Positions 9,120-18,019 are shown, numbered from the stretch's first letter. The stretch: DNA of 64,000 bases from Geodermatophilus sp. DF01-2 (GCF_004571065.1 NZ_SPQN01000005.1:1-64000), one strand, 5' to 3'. Program-made: numbers and translations. The notes: generated from the letters alone by a model not told the origin.

Positions 9120-9146
9120 GTATCGGCGGAATTCGGACGGTGTTGA
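9120..9146 (-). promoter_or_regulatory. Sigma-28 (FliA/WhiG)-type promoter of the chemoreceptor gene
   Basis: On the minus strand TCAA is followed by exactly 15 bases and GCCGATAC, against the flagellar sigma consensus TAAA-N15-GCCGATAA. It sits just upstream of the ATG at 9081. The same layout precedes the GGDEF-EAL gene at 26552. Confidence 0.65.
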
Positions 9147-9375
9147 GTTGAAACCCCCGTCCCATGCCGGGACGGCGCCTCGTCCGCCCGCCCGCCGCGC
9201 GGTGATCGTCGGCCCGACCCCTCGGGTCCCCGGCTGGCGCACCATCCTGAGGCGGGGTGGCGGAACGGGCCACCGGACTCTACGGTGCGCACGCTCGACT
9301 TCTGTCCGGTACGGATTCGATCGAGAGGAGGATGGGAAGCCGGGCCGTGCAGCGGCACCGACGTCCTGGTGACCG

Positions 9376-10500
9376 ATGCGCTATTCCCGGCGGTGGCTTC
9401 GGCCCGGTCACTTGGGGACGGAGGCGGAACAGGCGACGTTCCGGACCCTCCATTCCGCTTCCCTCACCGCGCCCGAGCTCCGCGAGGGCCTGACGGCCGG
9501 CTCCGCCGAACGCGCGATCAGGCACCTGCGCGACCTGCTCGGGGTGCCCGCCGTCGCCCTCACCGACACCGTGTCGATGCTGGCCTGGGACGGTCGGTTC
9601 GGGCACCACGAGCCGCAGACACCGGCTCTCGCCGCCTTCGTGGTCGGATCGGGCAACACCGTGGTGCGCGACCGCAAGGACTTTCCCTGCGCCGACGCCG
9701 GCTGCGCACTGCGGCAGGTCGTGGTCAGCCCGCTGGTGGTCGAGGACCGGGTGGTCGGCACCCTGCAGGCGTTCACCTCCCACGCCTCCGCCGGGCTCGT
9801 CCGGGCCGCCGGCGAGGTCGCCCGATGGGTGTCGGGGAACCTGGAGCTGGCCGAGCTCGACGCCTCACGCACCCGGCTGATGGAGGCCGAGGTCCGGGCG
9901 CTGCGGGCGCAGATCAGCCCGCACTTCATCTACAACTCGCTGACCGCGATCGCGTCGTTCGTGCGCACCGATCCCGAGCGAGCTCGCGAGCTGCTGCTGG
10001 AGTTCGCCGACTTCACCCGGTACTCCTTCAGCCGGCACGGCGAGTACACGACGCTGGCGGAGGAGTTGCGGTCGATCGAGCGGTATCTCGTGTTGGAGAA
10101 GGCCCGGTTCGGCGATCGGCTCCAGGTCACGCTCCGGGTGGCGCAGGAAGTGCTGCCGGCCGCTGTGCCGTTCCTCTGCCTCCAGCCGCTGGTGGAGAAC
10201 GCCGTCCGGCACGGCCTGGAACGCAAGCCGGGAACCGGAACGGTGACCATCATCGCCGCCGACCAGGGCGGCGAGTGCCTGATCTCGGTGGAGGACGACG
10301 GCGTCGGGGAGGACCCGGAGAAGGTGCGACGGGCACTCGCCGGCGACGCCTCCGTCGACTCGGTGGGGCTGGGCAACGTCGACGCCCGGCTGCGCACCGC
10401 CTTCGGTGACGACTACGGTCTGGTCGTCGAGACCGGCCCCGGGGCCGGCACGAAGGTTATCGTGCGAGTTCCGAAGTTCGCCCCCGGAGTGCGCCCGTGA
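9376..10500 (+). CDS. LytS/YehU-type sensor histidine kinase with GAF domain
   Basis: 374 residues from ATG 9376. An N-terminal GAF-like domain (about 40-160) with a CADAGCAL cysteine pair is followed by a His_kinase domain with phospho-acceptor His183 (QISPHFIYNSL) and a C-terminal ATPase domain (LVENAVRHG, DDGVG, VGLGN). There is no clear membrane segment, so it is probably soluble. It overlaps the LytTR regulator by GTGA, forming a two-component pair. The pair lies directly upstream of acetate-type symporters, so it likely controls organic-acid uptake, much as LytS/LytTR systems sense pyruvate in other bacteria. The Cys pair could be a redox or metal site, but that is speculative. Confidence 0.9.
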   Translation: MRYSRRWLRPGHLGTEAEQATFRTLHSASLTAPELREGLTAGSAERAIRHLRDLLGVPAVALTDTVSMLAWDGRFGHHEPQTPALAAFVVGSGNTVVRDRKDFPCADAGCALRQVVVSPLVVEDRVVGTLQAFTSHASAGLVRAAGEVARWVSGNLELAELDASRTRLMEAEVRALRAQISPHFIYNSLTAIASFVRTDPERARELLLEFADFTRYSFSRHGEYTTLAEELRSIERYLVLEKARFGDRLQVTLRVAQEVLPAAVPFLCLQPLVENAVRHGLERKPGTGTVTIIAADQGGECLISVEDDGVGEDPEKVRRALAGDASVDSVGLGNVDARLRTAFGDDYGLVVETGPGAGTKVIVRVPKFAPGVRP

Positions 10501-11240
10501 CCGCCGACCGGTTGATCGTCCTCGTGGTGGACGACGAACGCCCCGCCCTCGACGAGCTGCGCTGGCTGCTCGAACGGGACGGGCGGATCGGGACCGTGGT
10601 GACCAGCGACTCGGCGACCGAGGCGCTGCGTGTCCTCCAGGAGCGCAGCGTCGACGCGGTCTTCCTCGACATCCGGATGCCCGGGCTCACCGGCGTCGAC
10701 CTGGCCCGGGTGCTGTCCCGATTCAGGACGCCGCCTCCGGTGGTCTTCGTCACCGCCTACGACGACCACGCCGTGGAGGCGTTCGAGCTGGGCGCCGTTG
10801 ACTACGTCCTCAAGCCGGTCCGCGACGACCGGCTGGCCGAGGCGGTCCGCCGGGTGGTCGGCGCGCGGGGCGGCGGTTCCGCACCGGCGGACGACGACAT
10901 CGCGGTCGAGCTGGGCGGGGTGACCAGGTTCGTGCCGCGGTCCAGCGTCCGCTACGTCGAGGCGCAGGGCGACTACGCCCGGCTGCACACCCCATCGGGC
11001 AGCCACCTGGTCCGGGTGCCGCTGACCGCGCTGGAGGAGGACTGGAAGGACGCCGGGTTCGTCCGGATCCACCGGTCGCTGCTGGTCGCGCTCCAGCACG
11101 TGGAGGAGGTGCGGATGGACGCCGGCCGGTGCACGGTGGTCGTCGGCGGCATCGAGCTCGGTGTCAGCCGTCGGCACACGCGGGAACTCCGGGACCTCCT
11201 GGTGCGGCGGGCGCGTCCGGGTCCCTCGGGCAGGGGGTGA
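10497..11240 (+). CDS. LytTR-family response regulator
   Basis: 247 residues; GTG 10497 overlaps the kinase stop. The receiver domain (1-120) has the acidic pair VVDDE, phospho-acceptor Asp58 (FLDIRMPG), and the Thr/Lys switch residues (FVTAYDDH, LKPVRDD). The LytTR DNA-binding domain (about 140-240) shows YVEAQGDYARLHT and FVRIHRSLLVAL. It probably activates the symporter genes just downstream. Its target sites cannot be assigned from one locus; the intergenic stretches before 11790 and 13638 are the places to look. Confidence 0.93.
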   Translation: MTADRLIVLVVDDERPALDELRWLLERDGRIGTVVTSDSATEALRVLQERSVDAVFLDIRMPGLTGVDLARVLSRFRTPPPVVFVTAYDDHAVEAFELGAVDYVLKPVRDDRLAEAVRRVVGARGGGSAPADDDIAVELGGVTRFVPRSSVRYVEAQGDYARLHTPSGSHLVRVPLTALEEDWKDAGFVRIHRSLLVALQHVEEVRMDAGRCTVVVGGIELGVSRRHTRELRDLLVRRARPGPSGRG

Positions 11241-11243
11241 GCG

Positions 11244-11618
11244 ATGTCGGACGCCACGCCCCGCCGGGTGCGCGTCACCAGTCCGCGTACCGGGGCTACC
11301 CGCGCCCAGCGGGTCCCGGCCGCCAGGGAGATCGAGGCCCAGACGCTGCTCGGCGAGGTCTACATGACCTCGCTGCTGCGCTCCCAACTGCGCCTGGCGC
11401 TGCTCGCGCTGGCCGCCGTGGCCGTGCTCGTCGGCGGGATCCCCTTGGTCTTCTGGCTCCTGCCGGACCTCTCCGCGGTCGAGGTGCTCGCCGTGCCGCT
11501 CCCGTGGTTGCTGCTGGCGTTCGCCGTCTATCCGCTCCTCTTCGCCACCGGCTGGCTCTACGTGCGCGCCGCCGAACGCAATGAGCGGGACTTCACCGAC
11601 GTGCTGGACCGCTCGTGA
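11244..11618 (+). CDS. Small two-helix membrane protein paired with a sodium:solute symporter
   Basis: 124 residues from ATG 11244, four bases after the response-regulator stop and with GGGGG/GAGCG purines upstream. It has a charged cytoplasmic N-terminus (about 55 residues) and two hydrophobic segments (about 48-70 and 80-105). It precedes a sodium:solute symporter, the same position that DUF485 proteins (such as the one at 13638) hold before ActP, so it is probably a divergent helper subunit. Its stop codon is the first base set of a 75-bp direct repeat that separates it from the symporter. Confidence 0.75.
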   Translation: MSDATPRRVRVTSPRTGATRAQRVPAAREIEAQTLLGEVYMTSLLRSQLRLALLALAAVAVLVGGIPLVFWLLPDLSAVEVLAVPLPWLLLAFAVYPLLFATGWLYVRAAERNERDFTDVLDRS

Positions 11619-11772
11619 CCGAGCTTGCGAGGTCACGCATGGGCACAGCACCCTCGGGCACGGGGTCGAAGCGCCAGCGAGGAGAGCTCGTGACCGAGCT
11701 TGCGAGGTCACGCATGGGCACAGCACCCTCGGGCACGGGGTCGACGAGCGCCAGCGAGGAGAGCTCGTGACC
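11611..11772 (+). repeat. Tandem 75/77-bp direct repeat with internal inverted repeat
   Basis: Two near-identical copies start at 11611 and 11686, and a partial third starts at 11763 (GCTCGTGACC). Copy 2 has two extra bases. Each copy holds an inverted repeat, CGTGACC then ten bases then GGTCACG. The first copy supplies the TGA of the upstream small membrane protein. It lies between that gene and the symporter start at 11790 and could form RNA hairpins in the operon message. Confidence 0.9.
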
Positions 11773-11789
11773 GGGAGCATCGGCCGGCC

Positions 11790-13322
11790 GTGACCGCCGC
11801 CGGCTACAGCATCATCGGCGTCACGTGCGTCTTCGTGGCCACGTTGGCGATCGGCGCCTACGGGTGGCGGTTCTCCCGCACCACCAGTGACTTCTTCGTC
11901 GCCTCCCGCACGGTGCGGCCTGGGCTCAACGCGTCGGCGATCGGCGGAGAGTACCTCTCCGCAGCCTCCTTCCTCGGCGTCGCCGGCCTGGTGCTCGCGT
12001 TCGGCACGGAGATGCTGTGGTACCCGGTCGGCTGGACGGCGGGCTACCTCGTTCTGCTGGTGCTCGTCGCCGCGCCGCTGCGCCGCTCCGGCGCCTACAC
12101 GCTGCCCGACTTCGCCGAGAGCCGGCTGGAGTCGCTCGGCGTGCGCCGGTTCTCCTCACTGCTCGTCGTGGCGATCGGCTGGCTCTACCTGATGCCGCAG
12201 TTCCAGGGCGCCGGCCTGGCGTTGGCCACCACGACCGGAACCGGGCCCTGGCTGGGCGGCGTGCTGGTCGCGGCGGTGGTGCTGGTCAACGTGCTGTTCG
12301 GCGGGATGCGCAGCATCACCTTCGTACAGGCGTTCCAGTACTGGCTGAAGCTCACCGCGCTGCTGTTCCCGGTGCTGTTCATGACCGCCGTCTGGCTCGG
12401 CGACGGTGGCGTCTCGCCCGCCTCCGCCGACGTGGGAGGTCCCGACATGTCCGGAGACGAGTGGGCGTCGCCACTCGCCGGGGGGAGCGAGCACCAGCTC
12501 TACACGACGTACGCGATCATCGTTGCCACGTTCTTCGGCACGATGGGGCTTCCCCACGTGGTGGTGCGCTTCTACACCAATCCCGACGGCGCCGCGGCCC
12601 GCCGCACGACCCTCTTCGTGCTGGCTCTGCTCGGCCTCTTCTACGTGCTGCCGCCGATCTACGGCGGCCTGGGCCGGCTCTACGCCCCGGACCTGATCAG
12701 CAGCGGCCGCACCGACACCGTGGTGCTGGAACTGCCGGCGCGGATGCTGGGCGGCACGACGGGCGAACTGCTGTCTGCCCTCACCACGGCGGGGGCGTTC
12801 GCCGCGTTCCTGTCCACGTCGTCCGGGCTGACCGTCGCGGTGGCCGGTGTGCTCAGCCAGGACGTGATGGGCCGCCGATTCCGCGGCGTGCGCGCCTTCC
12901 AGGCGGCCGCCGTCATCGCCGTCGTCGTCCCGCTCGGCCTCGCGCTGCTGACCGAGGGGGTAGGTGTCGCCCGGGCCGTCGGCCTTGCCTTCGCCTTCGC
13001 CGCCTCCACGTTCTGTCCGCTGCTGGTGCTGGGCATCTGGTGGCGCCGGCTCACCGACGCCGGCGCGATCGCCGGGATGCTCGTCGGTGGCGGCGGCGCC
13101 GGCGGGGCGGTGCTGGCCACCCTGGCCGGCGTGGCACCCGACGGTTGGCCCGGCGCGCTGCTCGCCCAGCCGGCGGCCTGGACCGTTCCGCTGGCGTTCC
13201 TCACCATGACGGTGGTCTCCCTGGCCACCCCCCGGAGGGTGCCGCGGCATGCCTCTCGCACCATGGCCAGTCTGCACACTCCCGAGGCGGTGCAGCTGGA
13301 CCGTGGACCTCTGCCACGGTGA
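11790..13322 (+). CDS. Sodium:solute symporter (SSS family), acetate/monocarboxylate type
   Basis: 510 residues from GTG 11790; upstream in-frame codons belong to the repeat and were not used. The protein is a typical SSS permease, with FFVASRTVRPGLNASAIGGEYLSA split into its usual blocks (SAIGGEYLSAASFLG near 50), GLPHVVVRFYT (near 250) and LSTSSGLTVAVAGVLSQD (near 340). It resembles ActP-type cation:acetate symporters and differs from the second symporter at 14026, so the locus has two related uptake systems. It follows the LytS/LytTR pair and the small membrane protein in what looks like one operon, and probably imports acetate, pyruvate or a similar acid with Na+ or H+. Confidence 0.88.
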   Translation: MTAAGYSIIGVTCVFVATLAIGAYGWRFSRTTSDFFVASRTVRPGLNASAIGGEYLSAASFLGVAGLVLAFGTEMLWYPVGWTAGYLVLLVLVAAPLRRSGAYTLPDFAESRLESLGVRRFSSLLVVAIGWLYLMPQFQGAGLALATTTGTGPWLGGVLVAAVVLVNVLFGGMRSITFVQAFQYWLKLTALLFPVLFMTAVWLGDGGVSPASADVGGPDMSGDEWASPLAGGSEHQLYTTYAIIVATFFGTMGLPHVVVRFYTNPDGAAARRTTLFVLALLGLFYVLPPIYGGLGRLYAPDLISSGRTDTVVLELPARMLGGTTGELLSALTTAGAFAAFLSTSSGLTVAVAGVLSQDVMGRRFRGVRAFQAAAVIAVVVPLGLALLTEGVGVARAVGLAFAFAASTFCPLLVLGIWWRRLTDAGAIAGMLVGGGGAGGAVLATLAGVAPDGWPGALLAQPAAWTVPLAFLTMTVVSLATPRRVPRHASRTMASLHTPEAVQLDRGPLPR

Positions 13323-13637
13323 CCCTCGCCGCTCTGACGACGTGGGCGAGACGCACTGCCGTTGGCGCACGGCGCAGTAGAGAACCGGAGCGCCCCGACC
13401 TGCGGCCCACGACCGGCCGAGGTGCGCACCGTCATCTCATCCGAATCCGACGGTGCCGTCGCTTCGCGACCGCTCGTCCCGCAAGACCTGCCGTACGCCG
13501 ACCGCCGCTCACCGCTCAGCGCAGCGTCCGCACGTTCCCCTGCCCTCCCCGGGACGCGCTTCCTAGCGTGACAGCGCTCACAGCCGTCCACCGTTGCGTA
13601 GCAACGATCAGCCTGACTCTGACCTGGAGGCCGCACG
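13323..13637 (+). other. Intergenic region upstream of the acetate-uptake operon
   Basis: No gene is seen in these 315 bases. They hold a CRP/GlxR-like site (13567-13582) and a short perfect palindrome CGTTGC-GTA-GCAACG at 13592-13606, followed by the CTGGAGG ribosome binding site of the DUF485 gene. This is the likely promoter region of the DUF485-actP pair. Confidence 0.6.
13567..13582 (+). promoter_or_regulatory. CRP/GlxR-type operator
   Basis: CGTGA-CAGCGC-TCACA matches the consensus TGTGA-N6-TCACA at nine of ten half-site positions. It lies about 55 bases before the TTG start of the DUF485-actP operon. CRP/GlxR control of acetate genes is known in other actinobacteria; binding here is inferred from the motif. 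Confidence 0.55.
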
Positions 13638-14033
13638 TTGACCGAGATCAAGGAACGGCGTCTGCTGACGCCGGAGGAGTACCGGGAGGCGCAGGCCTCA
13701 CCGGAGTTCCAGGAGTTGAAGAAGCGGTTCCGCGCCTTCGCGTTCCCGATGACGGTGGCGTTCCTGGCCTGGTACCTGCTCTACGTCCTGCTCTCCACGT
13801 ACGCGCCCGACTTCATGGCGACCAGCGTGTTCGGCAACGTCAACGTCGGCATCCTGCTGGGCCTGGGACAGTTCGTGTCGACGTTCGTGATCACGCACCT
13901 CTACGTGGCGCACGCCGGCAAGCGGACCGACCCGATCGCCGACGAGATGCGGAATCGGCTGGAGCACCACGAGTACGCGCCCGGTACGCGGGGGACCGGC
14001 TCGTCCTTCGACCAGGGGGCGACCCGTGGGTGA
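13638..14033 (+). CDS. DUF485 membrane protein, ActP partner
   Basis: 131 residues from TTG 13638, with CTGGAGG seven bases upstream (13624-13630). It starts with a soluble segment (LTPEEYREAQASPEFQELKK), typical of DUF485, followed by two membrane helices (about 35-57 and 72-95). DUF485 proteins (YjcH in E. coli) are encoded directly before cation:acetate symporters and are thought to assist them. The coding end overlaps the actP start by eight bases, so the two are translationally coupled. Confidence 0.92.
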   Translation: MTEIKERRLLTPEEYREAQASPEFQELKKRFRAFAFPMTVAFLAWYLLYVLLSTYAPDFMATSVFGNVNVGILLGLGQFVSTFVITHLYVAHAGKRTDPIADEMRNRLEHHEYAPGTRGTGSSFDQGATRG

Positions 14034-15645
14034 CGTCCTCGCCGCCGAGAGCACCACGATCGGCACGCCCGCGCTCAACATCGCGATCTTCGCGGCCTTC
14101 GTGGCGGTGACCCTGGTCATCACCTTCCGCGCCAGCCGCAACAACAAGACTGCAGCCGACTACTACGCTGCCGGCCGCAACATCAGCGGCACCCAGAACG
14201 GGCTGGCCATCGCCGGGGACTACCTGTCGGCCGCGTCGTTCCTGGGCATCGCCGGGGCGATCGCCCTCTACGGCTACGACGGGTTCCTCTACTCCATCGG
14301 CTTCCTGGTGGCCTGGCTGGTGGCGCTGCTGCTGGTGGCGGAGCTGATGCGCAACACCGCGCGGTTCACGATGGCCGACGTGCTGGCGTTCCGGATGCGG
14401 CAGGGTCCGGTGCGCACGGCGGCGGCGATCTCCACGCTGGCGGTGTCGTTGTTCTACCTGCTGGCCCAGATGGCCGGAGCCGGTGCGCTGGTGACGCTGC
14501 TGCTGGGGGTGACCGGCGAGGCGGCGCAGGCGTTGACCGTCGTGGTGGTCGGCGCGCTGATGATCATCTACGTCCTCGTCGGTGGCATGCGCGGCACCAC
14601 GTACGTGCAGATCATCAAGGCCACGCTGCTCATCGCCGCCGCGCTGGTGATGACGGCGTGGACGCTGGCGCTGTTCGGCTTCAACCTCTCGGCGCTGCTC
14701 GGTGGTGCCGCGGATCAGGCCACCGCCGGTGTCGACGTGCTGGCGCCGGGCGCGCAGTACGGCGTCGACGACCTCACCAGGCTCGACTTCATCAGCCTGG
14801 CGATCGCCTTGGTGCTGGGCACGGCGGGCCTGCCGCACGTGCTCATGCGCTTCTACACCGTGCCCACCGCCAAGGACGCCCGCCGGTCGGTCGTCTGGGC
14901 GATCTGGCTGATCGGCATCTTCTACCTGTTCAGCCTGGTCATCGGCTACGGCGCGGGCGCGCTGGTCGGCCCGGAGACGATCGCGGCGGCACCCGGGGCG
15001 GTCAACTCCGCGGCTCCGCTGCTGGCCTTCGAGCTGGGCGGCACGGTCCTGCTGGGCATCGTCGCCGGGGTGGCGTTCGCGACGATCCTGGCGGTGGTCG
15101 CGGGGCTGACGATCACCGCGTCGGCGTCCTTCGCGCACGACGTGTATGCGTCGGTGATCAAGAAGGGGGACGTGCCGCCCAACGGAGAGGTCAAGGTCGC
15201 CCGGATCACCGCCGTGGTGGTCGGCGCGATCTCGATCGGGTTGGGCATCTTCGCCCTGCAGGCCGGGCTGAACATCGCCTTCCTGGTGGCGCTGGCCTTC
15301 GCCGTGGCCGCGTCGGCGAACCTGCCGACGATCATCTACACGCTGTTCTGGCGGCGGTTCACCACCCAGGGCGCGTTGTGGTCCATCTACGGCGGGCTGA
15401 TCGCGTGCGTGGGGCTGATCATCTTCTCGCCGGTGGTCTCGGGCGGGGAGTTGTCGCTGTTCCCGACCGTCGACTTCGCCTGGTTCCCGCTGCGCAACCC
15501 GGGCCTGGTCTCCATCCCGCTGTCCTTCCTCCTGGGCTGGCTGGGCACCGTGCTCACCAGGGAGAAGCCGGACGAGCCCAAGTGGGCCGAGCTCGAGGTC
15601 CGGGCCATGACCGGGATCGGCGCGGAGAAGGCGGTCGCGCACTAA
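14026..15645 (+). CDS. actP: Cation:acetate symporter
   Basis: 539 residues from GTG 14026, overlapping the DUF485 gene. It is full length for ActP and carries the SSS blocks AGRNISGTQNGLAIAGDYLSA in its usual parts, MADVLAFRM (near 115), GGMRGTTYVQIIKA (near 190), GLPHVLMRFYTVP (near 270) and TITASASFAHDVYASV (near 365). It imports acetate (and often other short acids such as glycolate or pyruvate) with a cation across the inner membrane. Acetyl-CoA synthetase is encoded 400 bases downstream, giving uptake plus activation in one locus. The CRP-like site upstream suggests carbon-source control. Confidence 0.93.
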   Translation: MGDVLAAESTTIGTPALNIAIFAAFVAVTLVITFRASRNNKTAADYYAAGRNISGTQNGLAIAGDYLSAASFLGIAGAIALYGYDGFLYSIGFLVAWLVALLLVAELMRNTARFTMADVLAFRMRQGPVRTAAAISTLAVSLFYLLAQMAGAGALVTLLLGVTGEAAQALTVVVVGALMIIYVLVGGMRGTTYVQIIKATLLIAAALVMTAWTLALFGFNLSALLGGAADQATAGVDVLAPGAQYGVDDLTRLDFISLAIALVLGTAGLPHVLMRFYTVPTAKDARRSVVWAIWLIGIFYLFSLVIGYGAGALVGPETIAAAPGAVNSAAPLLAFELGGTVLLGIVAGVAFATILAVVAGLTITASASFAHDVYASVIKKGDVPPNGEVKVARITAVVVGAISIGLGIFALQAGLNIAFLVALAFAVAASANLPTIIYTLFWRRFTTQGALWSIYGGLIACVGLIIFSPVVSGGELSLFPTVDFAWFPLRNPGLVSIPLSFLLGWLGTVLTREKPDEPKWAELEVRAMTGIGAEKAVAH

Positions 15646-16051
15646 GAAGGACCCCCTGCCCCCCGCCAGCGAAGGACCCCGTCCTCCCCACCCTTCGCAA
15701 GCTCAAGGTGGGACCCGGGACGGGGCCGGCGGCGGGGCCTGCAGGAAGCCACCGCCGGCGGCGAGGAGACCGGATCTCCCCGGCTCTCCGCGCCGTCGGC
15801 GGGCTCCGGCACCGGCCAGATGCGGCGGCCGTTCCGAGCCGGACCGAGCGAGCCGCACGATCCGCGATCCGGTTGCGTCCGACCTCGGGACCTTCCTGCC
15901 CACGACCCTCGTGCTGAGCCGGTGCGACGCCGACGTCCGGTGACTCGCTGGTGTCGACGGCCTTTCCCTGACCCCTTCGGCGGCCGGTGGTGCATGCCGC
16001 AGGCGCCGCTGCACGCTCCGGCAGCGGCCCCGTTCCAGGAGATGAGAGACC
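15646..16051 (+). other. Intergenic region between actP and acsA
   Basis: This 406-base stretch holds the hairpin at 15677-15725 and the acsA ribosome binding site (AGGAG near 16038). I see no gene, RNA or clear operator in the rest. Confidence 0.5.
15677..15725 (+). terminator. Long imperfect hairpin downstream of actP
   Basis: CCCCGTCC at 15677-15684 pairs with GGACGGGG at 15718-15725, and an inner CCCACCCTT/AAGGTGGG stem pairs with a one-base bulge. There is no T-run, as is usual for high-GC actinobacterial terminators. It probably ends or attenuates the actP transcript. Confidence 0.55.
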
Positions 16052-18019
16052 ATGAGCAGCCCCGCACTGACGAACCTGATGCACGAGACCCGGCGGTTCG
16101 ACCCGCCGGCCGAACTGGCCGAGCACGCCAACGTGACGGCCGACGCCTACGGATCGGCGACGCAGGACCGATTGGCGTACTGGGAGGAGCAGGCCGGGCG
16201 GCTGACCTGGGCCGAGCCCTTCACCCGGGTGCTGGACTGGGACGACCCGCCGTTCGCGAAGTGGTACGTCGGCGGCAAGCTCAACGCCGCCTACAACTGC
16301 CTGGATCGGCACGTCGAGGCCGGGCTCGGCGACCGGATCGCCTACCACTGGGTGGGGGAGCCGGAGAACGACACCCGCGACATCACCTACGCCGAGCTGA
16401 CCGACGAGGTCTGCCGGGCGGCGAACGCCCTGCTGGAGCTCGGCGTCCGGACCGGCGATCGGGTGGCCATCTACATGCCGATGATCCCGGAGACCGTCGT
16501 GGCGATGCTCGCGTGCGCGCGGATCGGCGCCCCGCACACGGTCGTGTTCGGGGGGTTCTCGTCCACGGCACTCCAGGACCGGATCCTCGACTGCGACGCG
16601 CGGATCGTGATCACCGCCGACGGCGGTTACCGGCGCGGCATACCTTCGGCGCTGAAGCCGGCCGTCGACGAGGCGCTGAAGAGCTGCCCGGACGTGCGCA
16701 ACGTCGTGGTGGTCCGCCGTACCGGCCAGCAGATCGAGTGGAACGAGGGCCGCGACCTCTGGTGGCACGAGGTCGTCGGCAAGCAGTCCAGCGAGCACGA
16801 GTGCGAGGCCTTCGACGCCGAACACCCGCTGTACGTGATGTACACCTCCGGGACCACCGGCAAGCCGAAGGGCATCCTGCACACGACCGGCGGCTACCTG
16901 GTCGGCTGCTCCTGGACCCAGTGGGCGGTCTTCGACCTCAAGCCCGACATCGATGTCTACTGGACGGCCGCCGACATCGGCTGGGTCACCGGGCACTCCT
17001 ACATCGTCTACGGGCCGCTGTCGAACGCGACCACCTCGGTCATGTACGAGGGCACCCCTGACGCGCCGCACAAGGGCCGCTGGTGGGAGATCGTCGAGAA
17101 GTACGAGGTGAGCATCCTGTACTGCGCACCCACTGCGATCCGCACCTTCATGAAGTGGGGCGCAGAGATCCCGCAGAAGTTCGACCTGTCGTCGCTGCGG
17201 TTGATCGGCTCGGTCGGGGAGCCGATCAACCCCGAGGCGTACATGTGGTACCGCGAGACCATCGGCGGCGACCGCTGCCCGGTGGTCGACACCTGGTGGC
17301 AGACCGAGACCGGGATGATCATGATCACGCCGCTGCCCGGGGTGACCTCGGGCAAGCCCGGCTCGGCCATGACGCCGCTGCCCGGCGTCTGCGCCGCCGT
17401 CGTCGACGACTCGGGGAAGCCGGTGCAGAAGGGTTCCGGCGGTTACCTGGTGCTCACCGAGCCGTGGCCGGCGATGCTGCGCACCATCTGGGGCGACGAC
17501 CAGCGCTACGTCGACACCTACTGGTCGCGCTTCCCCGGGGTGTACTTCGCCGGTGACGGCGCCAAACTCGACGAGGACGGCGACATCTGGCTGCTCGGCC
17601 GGGTGGACGACGTCATGAACGTCTCCGGTCACCGGCTCTCCACCACGGAGATCGAGTCGGCGCTGGTCTCCCACCCGAAGGTCGCCGAGGCGGCGGTCGT
17701 GGGCGCGAACGACCCGGATACCGGGCAGGCGGTGAACGCCTTCGTGATCCTGCGCGAGTCGGCGGCCGACGAGGGCGCCGGCGCCGAGATCGTCACGGAG
17801 CTCCGTGACCACGTCGCCAAGGAGATCGGCCCGATCGCCAAGCCGAAGTCGATCATGGTCGTCCTCGAGCTGCCCAAGACCCGGTCCGGGAAGATCATGC
17901 GCCGGCTGCTGCGGGACGTCGCCGAGAAGCGCGAGGTGGGTGATGTCACCACGCTCGCCGACTCGTCGGTGATGGACCTGATCTCGGCGAATCTCGCGGG
18001 CGGCAAGCAGGAGGACTGA
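16052..18019 (+). CDS. acsA: Acetyl-CoA synthetase (AMP-forming)
   Basis: 655 residues from ATG 16052, with AGGAG upstream. All Acs hallmarks are present: YTSGTTGKPKG (ATP-binding P-loop, near 270), the WWQTETG motif (near 415), the YFAGDGAKLDEDGDIW core, and the C-terminal PKTRSGKIMRR with Lys614, the residue that is acetylated to control Acs activity. It turns acetate, ATP and CoA into acetyl-CoA through acetyl-AMP. It sits behind two acetate-type symporters and likely receives the imported acid. Length is normal (E. coli Acs 652). Confidence 0.97.
   Translation: MSSPALTNLMHETRRFDPPAELAEHANVTADAYGSATQDRLAYWEEQAGRLTWAEPFTRVLDWDDPPFAKWYVGGKLNAAYNCLDRHVEAGLGDRIAYHWVGEPENDTRDITYAELTDEVCRAANALLELGVRTGDRVAIYMPMIPETVVAMLACARIGAPHTVVFGGFSSTALQDRILDCDARIVITADGGYRRGIPSALKPAVDEALKSCPDVRNVVVVRRTGQQIEWNEGRDLWWHEVVGKQSSEHECEAFDAEHPLYVMYTSGTTGKPKGILHTTGGYLVGCSWTQWAVFDLKPDIDVYWTAADIGWVTGHSYIVYGPLSNATTSVMYEGTPDAPHKGRWWEIVEKYEVSILYCAPTAIRTFMKWGAEIPQKFDLSSLRLIGSVGEPINPEAYMWYRETIGGDRCPVVDTWWQTETGMIMITPLPGVTSGKPGSAMTPLPGVCAAVVDDSGKPVQKGSGGYLVLTEPWPAMLRTIWGDDQRYVDTYWSRFPGVYFAGDGAKLDEDGDIWLLGRVDDVMNVSGHRLSTTEIESALVSHPKVAEAAVVGANDPDTGQAVNAFVILRESAADEGAGAEIVTELRDHVAKEIGPIAKPKSIMVVLELPKTRSGKIMRRLLRDVAEKREVGDVTTLADSSVMDLISANLAGGKQED

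Noticed and set aside
11700-11789. ATG 11700 as the start of the first symporter
   Set aside because: The 30 extra codons are pure repeat sequence; the GTG at 11790 fits the family N-terminus.
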